NCBI RefSeq assembly: GCF_028476545.1
Contig: NW_026731929.1
Location: 129,001-193,000, forward strand
Length of the DNA stretch: 64,000 nt
DNA from: Physella acuta
Lineage: Eukaryota > Mollusca > Gastropoda > Physidae
Direction of reading: 5' to 3'
In this document: piece after piece, positions 49,577-63,723 of the stretch
Numbering within the stretch: the stretch's first letter is position 1
Layout: the number at the start of each line of letters is the position of its first letter
Notes under the pieces: generated by a model
What the model was told of the DNA's origin: nothing
What the model saw: only the letters and a program-made list of their open reading frames with translations
The model's database searches: none
Translations under genes and position numbers: made by a program

Positions 49577-50383
49577 ACTTATAGCAATTGCTGGAAGAAG
49601 GCAGGTGTGCCAATTCTGCTCCTCAACTCTACACTTGTCCAACCAATACCAAGCTTTCAGCCCAGAGTCAACGCCCAAGGACCAACCTTCAGCACAAAAT
49701 ACTGCGCCACCTGCACAACAAGCTCCATCATCAAGCAAAATCCAAAACTCTCCAACCAATGACGCAGCACAAGACCCAGAGACAAAAGCAACAGACCCGG
49801 ATTCAGAAATAGAAACCGCTTCGTCAACAAAAAGGAAAAATCAAACGAGTTCCACAGAACAAGAAAAAATAACTAAATCCAAAAAAATCGAGAAACTAAT
49901 CCACGATCACCTAACATGCAGCTTCTGCCCCAGCTCGTACCAAACGGTTAAGGAAGTACTAAATCACGAAAGAACAGAACACACTTATCTCAAACAATGC
50001 AACTTCTGTAATGATGCAAAAACCCACAATGACTTACATCGATACTACACGGAAAAACACACCAGCGAAACTAACTTCAGTTGCTGCTTTTGTGATAAAA
50101 ACCTCCCAGAAAAAAGCATTCATCATCACGTACTAGCTCACCATTCAAATCTCTTGTCTCAGAAAGAAAGGGCGAGAGAAAGCCATAAGGTAAAAGAGTA
50201 CAGTTTCACAGTTCAGAAGGGAAAGAAGTAGTCAATTAAAAATTTAAATGTTTTGTTATAATGGAAACTCCAAATTGTATGACATGCTTAACTATAATTG
50301 TATGCAATACTATGTATACTATGTATATTTTAAACATGCAACCTTTCCACACAGCTAGTTCCTAGGAGTGAACTGTGTGTAAG
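49577..50383 (+). pseudogene. LINE-like ORF1 element, copy F, C-terminal half
   Basis: It starts in the sequence for IAIAGRRQVCQFCSSTLHL (knuckle region). It continues through a Pro/Ser/Thr linker, KRKNQTSSTEQEKITKSKKI and three C2H2 fingers (CSFC...HERTEH, CNFC...YYTEKH, CCFC...HVLAHH) to TAG near 50231. The 3' UTR reaches CATGCAACC, where an LTR element has inserted. The LINE end (TTCTATTAAAAAAATA) resumes at 54595. Confidence 0.85.
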
Positions 50384-50590
50384 TATAATAGATTGACGAT
50401 AGAAGCATGTGGTTGTATATAAAACGTTTATTGGGTCTAACTACATGATGATAACCAGAGAGAGACGGAAGTGACGAGAGACAACTATTTATATACATGT
50501 AAGGGACATCACTCAAGATAACAATATAAATATAATACTAATACAGAAGAGTGAGTTCCCTTGACCTCACAATTATCTCAATCTATTACA
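50384..50590 (-). repeat. LTR (3' in element sense), 207 bp
   Basis: Bounded by the short inverted words AATAGATTG and CAATCTATT, and nearly identical to 54383-54589. Confidence 0.95.
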
Positions 50591-53500
50591 TCCCTTTACC
50601 CTTAGAACACAATAACACATCTCTCAATAGAACAATTGATAGTATCCTAAAATCACCAATTATATTGTAACATGAACACTATGGTAGATTACATCCTTAC
50701 AAACAATGCACAATATGGTACAACATAATCAAGATACAAAACAATGATGTCAAAGTCCTTTTGACCTTTAAAATCATAGGTCTAACTTATTTGGGACTTT
50801 GATTGTCCTGTTTGACCTTCTCAGTGGCCTTTGATTTGGTGACTCAATATTCTGACCATTTGGATTCTCTATCTCAGGAGGTCTAGGATTTAAATCATTA
50901 ACTCCAGAATTTACATTTTCTGACTCTAGACAACTTGGTTCACTCATATCAACAGAACTTGGTTGTGGAACAAACTGAGTTGGTGTGAACTGATCAGATT
51001 TGGTGGGATTGACAGATTCACACTTATTATCTGCACAAGTTATTTTTAACTTTATAAGACACAGGTCCTGTACATTGAACAATTTGACCTGGTATCCATT
51101 TTTCCTTTCTCCCATAATTTCTTAGATACACATTCTCATTATATTCAAATTCTCTTCAATGGATGTTTTGTCATGATTTAATGGAACTATTTTTGAATTG
51201 GCATCTGAAAGTATTAAATGGCAAAAATCTTTTTTTTTTCTTTTGATGTTACTGTTTTAGTTTCTTTAAGTGCTAATGATGTTAGCAAAGTTGTTTGATG
51301 ATCACATTCCTTCTTACTAATGTATTCTCTCTGAAAGCATTTGAAATTGCCATATCACCATAATCATTTATTAAGTTACAAATACTTTGTTTAGGCAACT
51401 CTGACTGATAATGGACTGTATCTTCTCCATCTTTTAGACTTAATTCCATTTTTCTTATTTTATATGGCCTTAAGTCATCATTCACAGACTCTTCAGGCCA
51501 ACCATTCTTACAGTACTCATATACTTTTATTAAGCACTCATCTTTTGTGTTTCTCTTTTAATATCATTCACATTTATATTGGAGTTATCCATGATAGTGA
51601 AGAGAACAAATACATCTTCTGGTACATAGCTCAGGCTTTGGTTTTTTAAAGGTAATCTACTAAGACTATCTGCACTATTCTCAGATCCAGGTTTGTATTT
51701 CAATTCATAATTGTATGCAGTTAGTGTGATAGCCCATCTTTGAATTCTTGGTGAGGCATGCTCAGGTAGGGTTTTGTTTTCTCCAAATAAACCTAGCAAT
51801 GGTTTATGATCTGTAAAGATGGTGAACTTCCTACCAAACAGAAACTTATGAAATTTCTTAACACCAAAAATGATGCCTAAGCCTTCCCTATCTAACTGAG
51901 AATAATTTTTCTCAGCCTGGTTCAAAGATCTACTGGCAAAAGCAATGGGTCTGTCACCCTTCTCATCCATGTGGGACAAGACTGCTCCTACACCATCTGG
52001 TGAAGCATCACATGTTAATATAAGTCTTTTCCCTGGGTCATAGTGAGTTAGTAAGGTGTCAGAAGACAAAGCCTCTTTTGCTGTATTAAAAGCAGTATCT
52101 TGTTGTTTACCCCAGTGCCAAGTTGCATTTTTCTGTAGCAGCTTGTACAGTGGTGATAGTTTACCAGACAGATTTCCTATGAACTTTGCATAGTAATTTA
52201 TCAAGCCCAAAAAAGCTCTTAGTTGTTGGGTATTTTCAGGTTTGGGTGCTTCTTTAATGGCTTTTGTTTTCTCAGGTTGAGGTCTGATGCCTTGTTTGCT
52301 CAATATATAACCAAGAAAACTAATTTCTGTCAACATGAATTGACATTTATCTTTGTTTATCTTTAAACCTTTTTCACCAACAATTTTCAATACTTTATCA
52401 AGTGTTTTAAGATGTTCAGTGTCATTCTTACCAGTTATGTACACATTGTCAAAGTAAACACAAACATTTGGAATATCCTTAAAAATACTGTCCATGACAG
52501 CTTGGAAAATTCCAGGGCTAGATGATATGCCAAAACATAGTCTTTCATATTGGTAGAGTCCTTTATGTGTGTTTATTGTCGTATAGACGTTTGAATCTGG
52601 ATGCAGTTCTAGTTGAGTGAAAGCATGACTAAAGTCTAATTCAGTGAATTTGTCTCCTCCTGCCAAATTCAAAGAAATTTCCTCAATGTTAGGAATAGGG
52701 TACCTATTTAGCTCTATTTGCTTATTCAGTGTAGTTTTATAATCTCCACAAATTCTTATAGAACCATCCTTCTTTAACACTGGCACAATGGGCGTTGCCC
52801 AATCGGAATAGTCTACCTTCTTTATGATGCCATTAGATTCCAATCTACTTAGCTCATTTTCAATTTTATTCCTCATTGCATAAGGTGGAACTCTAGCTTT
52901 GCAGTATCTTGGATTTGTGTCTTTAATGCTTAACTTCACTGTTCTATCATTTAGTAATCCAGGATTACCAAAAACACATTTATTTTCAGATATAACTTTA
53001 TCTAGTGAAGTAAGACTAGATTCTTTTGCATTGATCACTGAAAATATACTCTTCCAATTTAACTTAAGATTACTTAACCAGTTCCTACCTAGTAATGGTG
53101 GTCCATTTCCTTCAACCACAAGAAGAGGAAGTTTAACACTTTGACCATTACAACTTACATGAACCATACACTCTCCTATTACCGGAACATTGTCACCAGT
53201 GTATGTTGTTAGACACTTGTGACATGGCTGTAGAGGCACTGATCCTCCTGTGACAGCGTCAAAATCTTTCTTTGTTATGACTGTTAGAGATGCTCCAGTG
53301 TCAAGTTGGAAGCTGATGCTCTTACCGTTGATATTAACTGGTACATTGATGGGAGCATGACTTATTGATTTCACAGAGAACAGGTTGAAATCCGGCTGCG
53401 AATCAGTTTGAGCATTTTCACTGGTAGAGTGGTTCATTGGTTGGGTTAGGTAGTCTTGGTGAGAGTTAACATAGTGCTGCCTTTGGTTGCGGTACTGTCT

Positions 53501-54382
53501 TGACTGGCTAGATTTAGCAACAGACGAAGACTTTGCGAAGCAGGCCTTGGCAATGTGACCTTGCTTACTGCACTTATAACAAGTTGCTAACTTGAACTTG
53601 CATCGATGAGATGCATGGGGACCTTTGCATCGATGACATTTTTGATAATTATTACTAGATTTAGATCTAGGATTTGAACGAGCAGGCTGTTTAGCATAAG
53701 TTGGAATGCTCTGTTGGGGTTGATGTTTATTGACTAACCTGCTGTTTACTGCATGGATCTCTGAAGGTGCTAAAGATTTTGCCGCCTCGGATGACTGCTG
53801 GAATGAAGTTGCAAGTTGTATTGCTTTTTCTAATGTTAGATCTGACTCGAGCAGCAACTTTCTTTGAATATCAGGGCTGTTTACACCTGTCACAAACTTT
53901 TCACATAGTCTGTCAGACAGCGTATCGCCGAATTCACAAAATTCACTTAAATGACGTAAAGCAGCAACATATTCTGATATTGACTCGTTTGGTTGACGAG
54001 TCCTACTGTCAAATCTAGCTCGACATAGAAACTTTGATGGGGTAGGCGCATGGTGGTCTGTTAGCAATTTGCTCAGCTCGTTAAAGCTCTTGGTAGTTAG
54101 ACTAGCTGGTGCGCATAAGTCTTTTAGTAGCCTAAATTGTTGAGGCCCTATGACTGTTAACAAAACAGCTCTCTTTTTGGCTTCTATCGTCACGTTGTTT
54201 GCTTCAAGGTAAAAGCTTAACCTATCTAGGTAATCTTGAATGATTTCATCATTCGAATCAAATTCTTTTATTTGGCCATACAGCGCCATTATTCTAGAAA
54301 TACTTAGCTAATATGCTCTAGCAAACCTCTTTTTTGCGTAAGTAGGTGCTCTTTCTAGTAGATTTTTATCCTCGTCGTCAGA

Positions 54383-54589
54383 TATAATAGATTGACGATA
54401 GAAGCATGTGGTTGTATATAAAACGTTTATTGGGTCTAACTACATGATGATAACCAGAGAGAGACGGAAGTGACGAGAGACAACTATTTATATACATGTA
54501 AGGGACATCACTCAAGATAACAATATAAATATAATACTAATACAGAAGAGTGAGTTCCCTTGACCTCACAATTATCTCAATCTATTACA
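54383..54589 (-). repeat. LTR (5' in element sense), 207 bp
   Basis: The partner of 50384-50590. The GTAAG direct repeat follows at 54590. Confidence 0.95.
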
Positions 54590-54661
54590 GTAAGGAATTC
54601 TATTAAAAAAATATATTGCGTATCTACGACAAACATAATTACATACATACAGAATTTTCAA

Positions 54662-54688
54662 TTCGGCCCTTTGGCTAAGATCAAAGTG
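54662..54688 (+). other. U2 snRNA 5' fragment
   Basis: TTCGGCCCTTTGGCTAAGAT then CAAAGTG resembles U2 nt ~7-33 with two changes. It lies shortly downstream of the tail of copy F, and no leader follows. Confidence 0.65.
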
Positions 54689-54726
54689 CACATGCCCTAC
54701 AATTTATTAAAACAGTTATCTAAAAC

Positions 54727-56236
<1,510 letters not shown>

Positions 56237-56409
56237 TCTAAAACGCGAAATAACGTCTAAAATTCGTTTTCTAACATTGCTTTTTTATAATGCAAAAATG
56301 TGACGTCGCAACATCTGAACCCCCCCCCCCCTCCCCCTCCTCACACATCGTCACAAAATTACGGACGCCCCCTCCCCCCTACGAGTGTGACGTCATTTAT
56401 GGATGACCC

Positions 56410-56770
56410 CTAACACAGTTCATAGCGGTTTGCTGTCGTCTTATGTTTCTGTCAACATATCTCGCGCGTAGAACTTTTTTAGTCAGGGGAGATAACTAAC
56501 AATAATGTTTTTTTAAGGGAGGTAATCATAAAATTAAACTATAAAAAGAAATAAAAAAGGTTTTAATATATATTGAAAGAAAAACAAGTAAAAAGCGTTA
56601 ACATTAATTATATAAAATTAAATTACAAGAAAATTATCTAAAAAATTTGGTGATTAGTAACAAAATGTTAATTACAACTCCTAGTAATTGTTAGATGTTA
56701 ATCCTATATTTAGATAACACTAATATCAAACATCTATAATATTAATACCAAGAAGATTTGTGAAGCTATG
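56410..56770 (+). repeat. 'Arm' repeat
   Basis: Starts at CACAGTTCATAGCGG and ends ATTAATACCAAGAAGATT, 45 bases before the U2-headed element. Confidence 0.87.
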
Positions 56771-56816
56771 TTCACATGTGACTGTAATAGTGCGTGTTCT
56801 TATATCTGCTTTACTG

Positions 56817-58031
56817 CTTCTCGGCCTTTTGGCTAAGATCAAAGTGTAGTATCTGTTATGGATCTACACGGATCTTAGTCATTTGGTTGGTCAGCCCTTT
56901 TTAGGGCTGGCTGCCGGGGTCGAGAGGCGGTCAAACCTACTACTCTAACTCACGCAAATCTCGCAAACGACCGCTGTGGGGTTGCTCCCACACATCCCTC
57001 GAACGCACACGCTCTCGAGATGAGTCACCCAGTACTTGTATTGGGTGGCTTCAAATGTACGAGTGGCTAACTTTTCAATCTTTTATTTTTCAGCCTGACG
57101 ACACCCATCTAGGAGAAATCTTAGTTGGGAGGTCTGTCTATCGCCAACAAATCGCAAATCGAACTCATCTACTACGTCTAACGCAACTACCTCGCTCAAG
57201 AAATCGAACTCATCTACTACGTCAAACGTATCTACCTCGCTCCCAACAAACTCACTAACACTCTGACGACACCCACCTAGGAGAAATCTTAGGTGGGAAG
57301 CTTCCGTCAAAACACTAGCAAATCAACTAACCATCTCTCAAGATCATCTACTCAAAATAAACAATCGCCAACAGCTCTACCTCGCCCACCTCAACACTTC
57401 ACCAAGCTCAAAACCATCGACCCAGCAACATCAGCAAACTTCACTCTTCAACGTCACCTCGCCCAACTCAATTACTCGACTACGTCACAACGTTACTCCT
57501 CCTCAATCCACAATGAACAATACTTCAAAAAACAACTCACCTCGAAAGATCTCTCAACACAAGAACCCACCCAACTCATCTCCCCAAGCTTCAATTCATC
57601 GAACAACTCTACCACCATGCGCATCATGCCTCACCTCAACGCAAGTTCTACACCATTCGACCAACTTCACCATCAACGACAAGACACCAAACTCACTCTC
57701 ACCAAGTACAACTACCAACAAAGAATAAACCACTATCAAACCAAGAGCGTATCAAGCAAAAGAAGAAAGGCCAAAAAACAGAAGCGATCATGTTTGTACT
57801 GTCCTGTACTTTATGTCATAGCAAACCGGAAACAAAATCAAGAAAGAAACAAATGGAACCAAGAAATCGGAACAAAGAAACATGGAACAAAGAAATCAGA
57901 AGGAATATTAATTAAGACATTGTAAATCTTTTTAATGTTATACTATGTATCACATTGTAATTTTTTAACATGCAACCTATCCACTTGTGGAAGGAACAAT
58001 ATTAAACGCCAAAAAAAAAAATCAAAAAAAA
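56817..58031 (+). mobile_element. U2-snRNA-headed retroelement, copy G, with 13-bp target duplication
   Basis: 56817-56857 is U2 snRNA nt ~4-45 (CTTCTCGGCCTTTTGGCTAA to GTATCTGTT). From 56858 the structured leader runs through hairpins (AGCCCTTTTTAGGGCT; TGTGGGGTTGCTCCCACA; ACCCA...TGGGT) to an ATG at 57055 in the family context GGCTTCAA. The body is Ser/Thr/Pro-rich and frame-broken. It lacks the globular, knuckle and finger domains but ends in the family 3' UTR (ATACTATGTATCACATTG, hairpin TCCACTTGTGGA, TATTAAACGCC) and an A-rich tail. ATCTGCTTTACTG flanks both sides (56804-56816, 58032-58044). It is a complete non-autonomous insertion at a non-U2 site. Confidence 0.9.
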
Positions 58032-58067
58032 ATCTGCTTTACTGAAGTCTTACCTACTATGTTGGCG

Positions 58068-58970
58068 CAGGGTCGGCAAACTACGGCACGCGAGTAGCAT
58101 GCGGTTCCCTTGATGTCATGGTGCGGCTCTCCAGTTCCATTCACAAGGATTAATATTTGAATAGTTTCTTCTCAAAAGTCATAAAAATATTATACTGTAA
58201 AGAAAAACAACTTTAAATAGGATTACAAAAACTCACCAGAGAACAGTGAGAATAGGCAAGGTAGAAAGTAAATGGACAGCTGACAGCCGCCTTGGCACCA
58301 GGCCCAGCCCCACAGCCGCTGTAGCCAGCCCCGTGGAGACCATTCCATGTTTGCCACTGCCCAAGGGCCGCCCTTTTCGATTGTCGTTACTTGGGGAATG
58401 TTATTTTATTCAGAATGCATTCCTCTGCCGGTCAGTATGCAATAATTTGACCTGAGTGACGTAGTATGTTAGTTATTAGTTTCCTACGATTGAGCTATAA
58501 GGTACTGGACTCTGGGTTCGCGTGGGGTGAAAGATAAGCCTTGTGAGAACCGAAAGACAAAAGCGACCGATACAGTAATCAAACCGATATCCAAACCAGT
58601 TAGTCAGAGCTTGCCGTGCTGAGGCCTGCCTGGCTATGAAAGATACCTACTGAACCAGTGGTGTCCGTAAAGAAAGAAACAAAAAGTTATTGGCTTCTAA
58701 AGTGGATTGGGATAGTCCTATAGTTATATTATGTGATTTCTAATTGTATCATAGCAGATCTAGCTAAAACAGCTTTTGTGCGAAACATTTGTTTTTTCTT
58801 ATATGAAATAATAAGTTCATAGTTAGCGCTATTTATTTCAAATCAAAGTCAAATGTATTTACCTAATCCTTATCAAATACCAAAATATTGAAAAAAACAA
58901 TGTTAGTCGCTCTTTAAAAAATGGGATATTTTGTAAATTGTAGCTTTTGGCTCTACCGTCTCTAAAGGTT
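58068..58970 (+). mobile_element. hAT element (513-type), right end lost
   Basis: Left end CAGGGTCGGCAAACTACGG. The internal blocks match 513-2278 and 30556-31180 (GGGAATGTTATTTTATTCAG, GGTACTGGACTCTGGGTTCG). It fades at CTCTACCGTCTCTAAAGGTT without the terminal repeat. It lacks the (AT)n of the 513 copy. Confidence 0.8.
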
Positions 58971-58974
58971 TGTG

Positions 58975-59460
58975 CTAGGGTTAACGTAAGGTTGGGTATT
59001 TATCTATATGGGAAATTAACATAAAATAAACCGGGAGTGATCTCCCCTAAACTTTCTCGAATATTTTTACATAAAATAACAGGGGATGGGAACTCGTGCT
59101 ATAGACATGATTTTTAATCCATTTTAAATACTTAAAGTTTTAAAAATAGAATAAAATCTCGTAGACAAAAGAATTGCACACCGAGTGATCGCTAAATAAA
59201 AAAAGTGCATAATAGTGCGCAATATTATTAGTACTTTAAAAATTTTCATTAGTTTTTTGAGAAATCGGAAGTAGCGTAAATTACTACTTACAGTCAACGG
59301 AAATTACTCAAAATTTTACAGAACGTAGAGAATTAGATCTTTTACTTACATGTAAAATTTCATTTATCTATCTGAAATAGTACTCAAGTTATAGGCTTTT
59401 GAAAAATTCAAAGTAGGAAAAGTACCACTTCCGGTTATCGGAAATCGCTATATTCGTTTT
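58975..59460. other. No gene recognised
   Basis: AT-rich with words such as GAAATCGGAAGTAG and CTTCCGGTTATCGG that form a weak inverted pair. No coding support. Confidence 0.4.
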
Positions 59461-59497
59461 TTTTGTGTTTTATTGTATATATATATATATATCTATA

Positions 59498-59583
<86 letters not shown>

Positions 59584-59676
59584 CATACACAGATATATAG
59601 GCCTATATATTTATATGGGGGGGGGGGCTAAAATATTTTTTTACGGGGTAGCCCCTTATTTCTATTTCCGCCACTG
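59461..59676. mobile_element. hAT right-end fragment with (AT)n
   Basis: An (AT)n array (59476-59580), a G-run, the CGGGGTAGCCCC block and the right terminus TTCCGCCACTG of the CAGGGGCGGAAC family. No left end. Confidence 0.8.
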
Positions 59677-59929
59677 ATCGACCCGCGCTTTTTATTTAAC
59701 TTATCTTCATAATCTTTTCCCCTTCGTGCCCAATACACAAATGGCAGATAAAGTAAAGATCGTGTTTCAATCACATCGACATACAGGGAGATAATGTGGT
59801 CAGTACTAAGCCTATCCACCTTAGTTACCTAAGGTGCGCCAGGTACCCATCAGAGCTGGGTGAACTCACGGAGCCCAACAGAACTGAGCCCGGAACTCGA
59901 GACATTCGGACTAGCAGTAGAAAGCTTTG

Positions 59930-60180
59930 TGTTTAGTATTATAGCTTAAAAAGTGTACTCTTAGTTTTGTAATTTAGCGCTTGTGAAAGCTCCTTAATGT
60001 ATAGGTTATTTGACGCGTTTTCCTCTACTATTTAGTCTTAGATAAAGAAATAAATAAAGCACCGTTACACATATGGCGCAATCCGTCAGATTGTCACATG
60101 ATCCGGAGGTCGATTAAACGATACCCAGAAGGACAACTCCCCCACCCCCCACTAATCCAAACACCCCCACTCAACTTACC
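59930..60180 (+). repeat. Third copy of the block at 26620
   Basis: TAATTTAGCGCTTGTGAAAG and CACATGATCCGGAGGTCGAT recur. The adjoining minisatellite is separated from it by the hAT at 60211. Confidence 0.8.
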
Positions 60181-60210
60181 CAAAGTCCAAAGTAAACCCC
60201 ATCACACCCA

Positions 60211-61119
<909 letters not shown>

Positions 61120-61189
61120 CACACCCACCGTAGATTTATTTATATATGCACACACACTCAAATATTTACCCTTGCCTACACTACAACAC

Positions 61190-61440
61190 ACCACAATCAA
61201 TTCTCCAACACTAAATTCTCCCACACTAAATTCTCCCACACTTAATTCTCCCACACTAAATTCTCCCACACTAAATTCTCCCACACTACATGCTCTCACA
61301 CTAAATGCTCTCACACTAAATTCTCCCACACTAGATTCTCCCACACTTAATTCTCCCACACTAAATTCTCCCACACTAAATTCTCCCACACTAAATTCTC
61401 CCACACTAAATGCTCTCACACTAAATTATTCCACTCTAAA
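61190..61440. repeat. 15-bp minisatellite (CCCACACTAAATTCT)n
   Basis: About 16 regular units. The multiple-of-three period gives false SPTLN-like and SVGEF-like frames. Confidence 0.92.
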
Positions 61441-61479
61441 AATCTCCCAAATCTAAACACGATACAAAAAATAGTCTTC

Positions 61480-61850
61480 ACCAAGGTGTAACACAGTTCA
61501 CAGCGGTTTGCTCTCGTCTTTTGATTGTGTGAAAATATTTCGCACGTGGAACTTTTTTGTCAGGGGAAAAAATAAACAATATTTTTTTTGATGGGAGGTA
61601 ATTGTAAAATTAAACGATAAAACAAAAAGAAAAAAAAATATTAATATATATTGAAATAAAAACAAGTAAACACACGTTAGTATTAATTATAAAAAAATAA
61701 ATCACACAAAAAAGAATTTAAAACATTTGGTGATTAATAACAAAATGTTAATTACAACTCCTAGCAATTGTTAGTTGTTAATCCAATAATCAGTAGTCAC
61801 TAGAACCAACCAGCTATAATATTAATAGCAAGAAGAGCTATTTTATAATT
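61480..61850 (+). repeat. 'Arm' repeat
   Basis: From GGTGTAACACAGTTCACAGC to ATTAATAGCAAGAAGAG. This is the only arm in the right part of the window with no LINE or U2 sequence found after it. Confidence 0.85.
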
Positions 61851-62348
61851 CTTAGCCTTTTACTCTAATTCGTCTGATCTTATTCAAATCGATTATAAAA
61901 TTAACTAAAATTAAAGTATTTATGCTAAGACTAATCCAATCCATGATTTTTGTAGAAAAATGGACATACTTTCGTTTTCAATTAATAAGAACTCATGAAA
62001 AGTAATTTTTAACATTAATTTTCCAGACAGGAGCGGTTTTTTTTTTGCCCAAAAAAATTAACCCTTTATTTTTTTTTCTTCTTTTAACACTAAGTAATTA
62101 GCTTTCTTCAATAAATAGGTAAGTTACTTAAAATTTATATCGGCGTGGAGGGTATTCAATTATAATTAATTTATATTAGTAATATGTGGGTTTTAAATCA
62201 GCGGGTAAAAAAGTTATGAGTTGTTTAGCTGCAGGGGTACTGAAAAAAGTTGAGTGGAAAAAAAATCAGGGAAAACGTGAAAATAATTACAGGCTTCAAG
62301 AGTTAAATGTACTTGTCCACTGCTTAGAAGAAAAATGCAACATATTAA
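61851..62348. other. No gene recognised
   Basis: AT-rich. A 68-codon open frame at 62186 has no recognisable domain or splice support. Confidence 0.4.
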
Positions 62349-62852
62349 CCCTTACAACCCTGGCCGCATACTTTTCCATTTTCCTTCCCTAAGGGTCCAG
62401 TCATATGAATTTCCTTAAAATAGGGGTACAATTAATAACATAAACCAAAGTATTTGACTTTAATAGCAGTAATGCACAGAATTTTTATTTGAAAAAGAGT
62501 TTTTTATTGTATATTGCCTATTTAGATGTATCTGACATGAACTGTCCACCCAGCTCTGATGAGTGCCTAACTCATGTTGGGGAAAGTAAAGGTAGTTGCA
62601 CAAAGTTCTGACCCCAATATCCCTTTATATTCTGAGAACAAAGAAACTCGTGAACTCAACTTTACTGGCCCCATTGACCATCAAGTTTGAAAAGGGAACT
62701 GTTTTTGACATGGACCGTAGATGCAGATCACAATAAAACACCTAAATGCACATTTTTAACCCAACATTTATGTGCATATCAAAGTAATTTTTTTGGACAG
62801 GACTGAACTGATAATAAAATAGGCAGAAAATAGTAGATCAGAGTTGTAAGGG
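62349..62852. mobile_element. piggyBac-like MITE, ~504 bp
   Basis: The left end CCCTTACAACCCTG follows TTAA. The right end CAGAGTTGTAAGGG is followed by TTAT. TTAA targeting and CCCTT-like ends suggest piggyBac, but there is no transposase. An identical right-end block (AGTAGATCAGAGTTGTAAGG) recurs at 63698-63717, so a longer or second element may end there. Confidence 0.6.
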
Positions 62853-63723
62853 TTATCATTTACAATAAATGAACAATACAACCTTGAAGAGCATACGTAA
62901 AATGTATAACAACTAGAACGCTATTATTTTTAATATACTTCTCTCTAATTCAATAGTAGTTTAATATGTTTTTATGATTTATTTTCTTCGGACATGCAGT
63001 AGTTGTCTTGAATAGATATATATTATATTTTATATAAAGTAGATATTTATAAAAACTGAAGCAGTTCAAAAAAATTAAAGGAAGAAAGGTTGAAAAATCT
63101 ACTTTACTCACCTTTTAACAACCTGATCATGATGTAAACAAATGATGTAATTAAAGGGAAAATGTGAATGAGAAAAAGTCAAAACTAAATTTTGCCCAGA
63201 ATCAGTTATTATTTCTAAATAGATAAACCTTTTTTTGTAAGATAGTTTTAAATATTTTCTGTCCGAATCTGCCCTTTAAACCTATTTTATTACATAACAC
63301 TTTGTAATTACATCAACTGATAACATTATCCAACTTCCACTATCTTCTTTACTTGAATATAGGCCTAAATTACTGAAAAATATGGAGATTTTGTGATGTT
63401 TGTTTTGTTATTTTTCAGCAATTCCTAATAAATCAATCAAGTTTTATTCAAGTTTGTGTAAATGTTTTATGTTTAGCAATTTTATAGGTTTTTTAAAGCA
63501 GTAAATACATTTATCTCACATTTCTAAACACGCAAATGTGTTCAACATTTCAATATTTGCTAACTAAAAGCATAGGATATAAGCATATTGATTATTTGTC
63601 AACATATTTTTAATATTATTTTTTCTAATGAGTTAAATTATAACTAAAAATATGGCGCTTTTATAAACTTAAAAATAGGTTTCAAACTTTAACTTTAGTA
63701 GATCAGAGTTGTAAGGGTTATCA
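62853..63723. other. AT-rich sequence, no gene recognised
   Basis: No coding stretch. It ends with the repeated right-end block of the piggyBac-like element. Confidence 0.45.

Larger units (their letters stand above)
50384..54589 (-). mobile_element. Ty3/gypsy LTR retrotransposon (fossil)
   Basis: The element is 4.2 kb with two 207-bp LTRs that look almost identical, so insertion was recent on an evolutionary scale. Five-base direct repeats GTAAG flank it (50379-50383 and 54590-54594). The main minus-strand frame (51530-54289, 919 codons) contains, in order, a gag region, two CCHC-type zinc knuckles (about residue 220-255), an aspartic protease (about 330), a reverse transcriptase (about 480-650) and RNase H (about 755-880), which is the Ty3/gypsy order. 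The part beyond is short and degraded. The copy is broken, with roughly two to four breaks. It sits in the 3' UTR of LINE copy F. Confidence 0.95.

Noticed and set aside
56817-56857. Functional U2 snRNA gene.
   Set aside because: Only the first ~44 nt are present; the Sm site and 3' stem-loops are missing and retroelement sequence follows directly. The same applies at 9963, 38466, 47972 and 54662.
62557-62595. Hammerhead-ribozyme-like CTGATGAGT...ACTC.
   Set aside because: The CTGATGA word and a small stem are there, but the GAAA core and the flanking helices do not line up. The words match a reverse copy near 59850 and look like part of a dispersed repeat.
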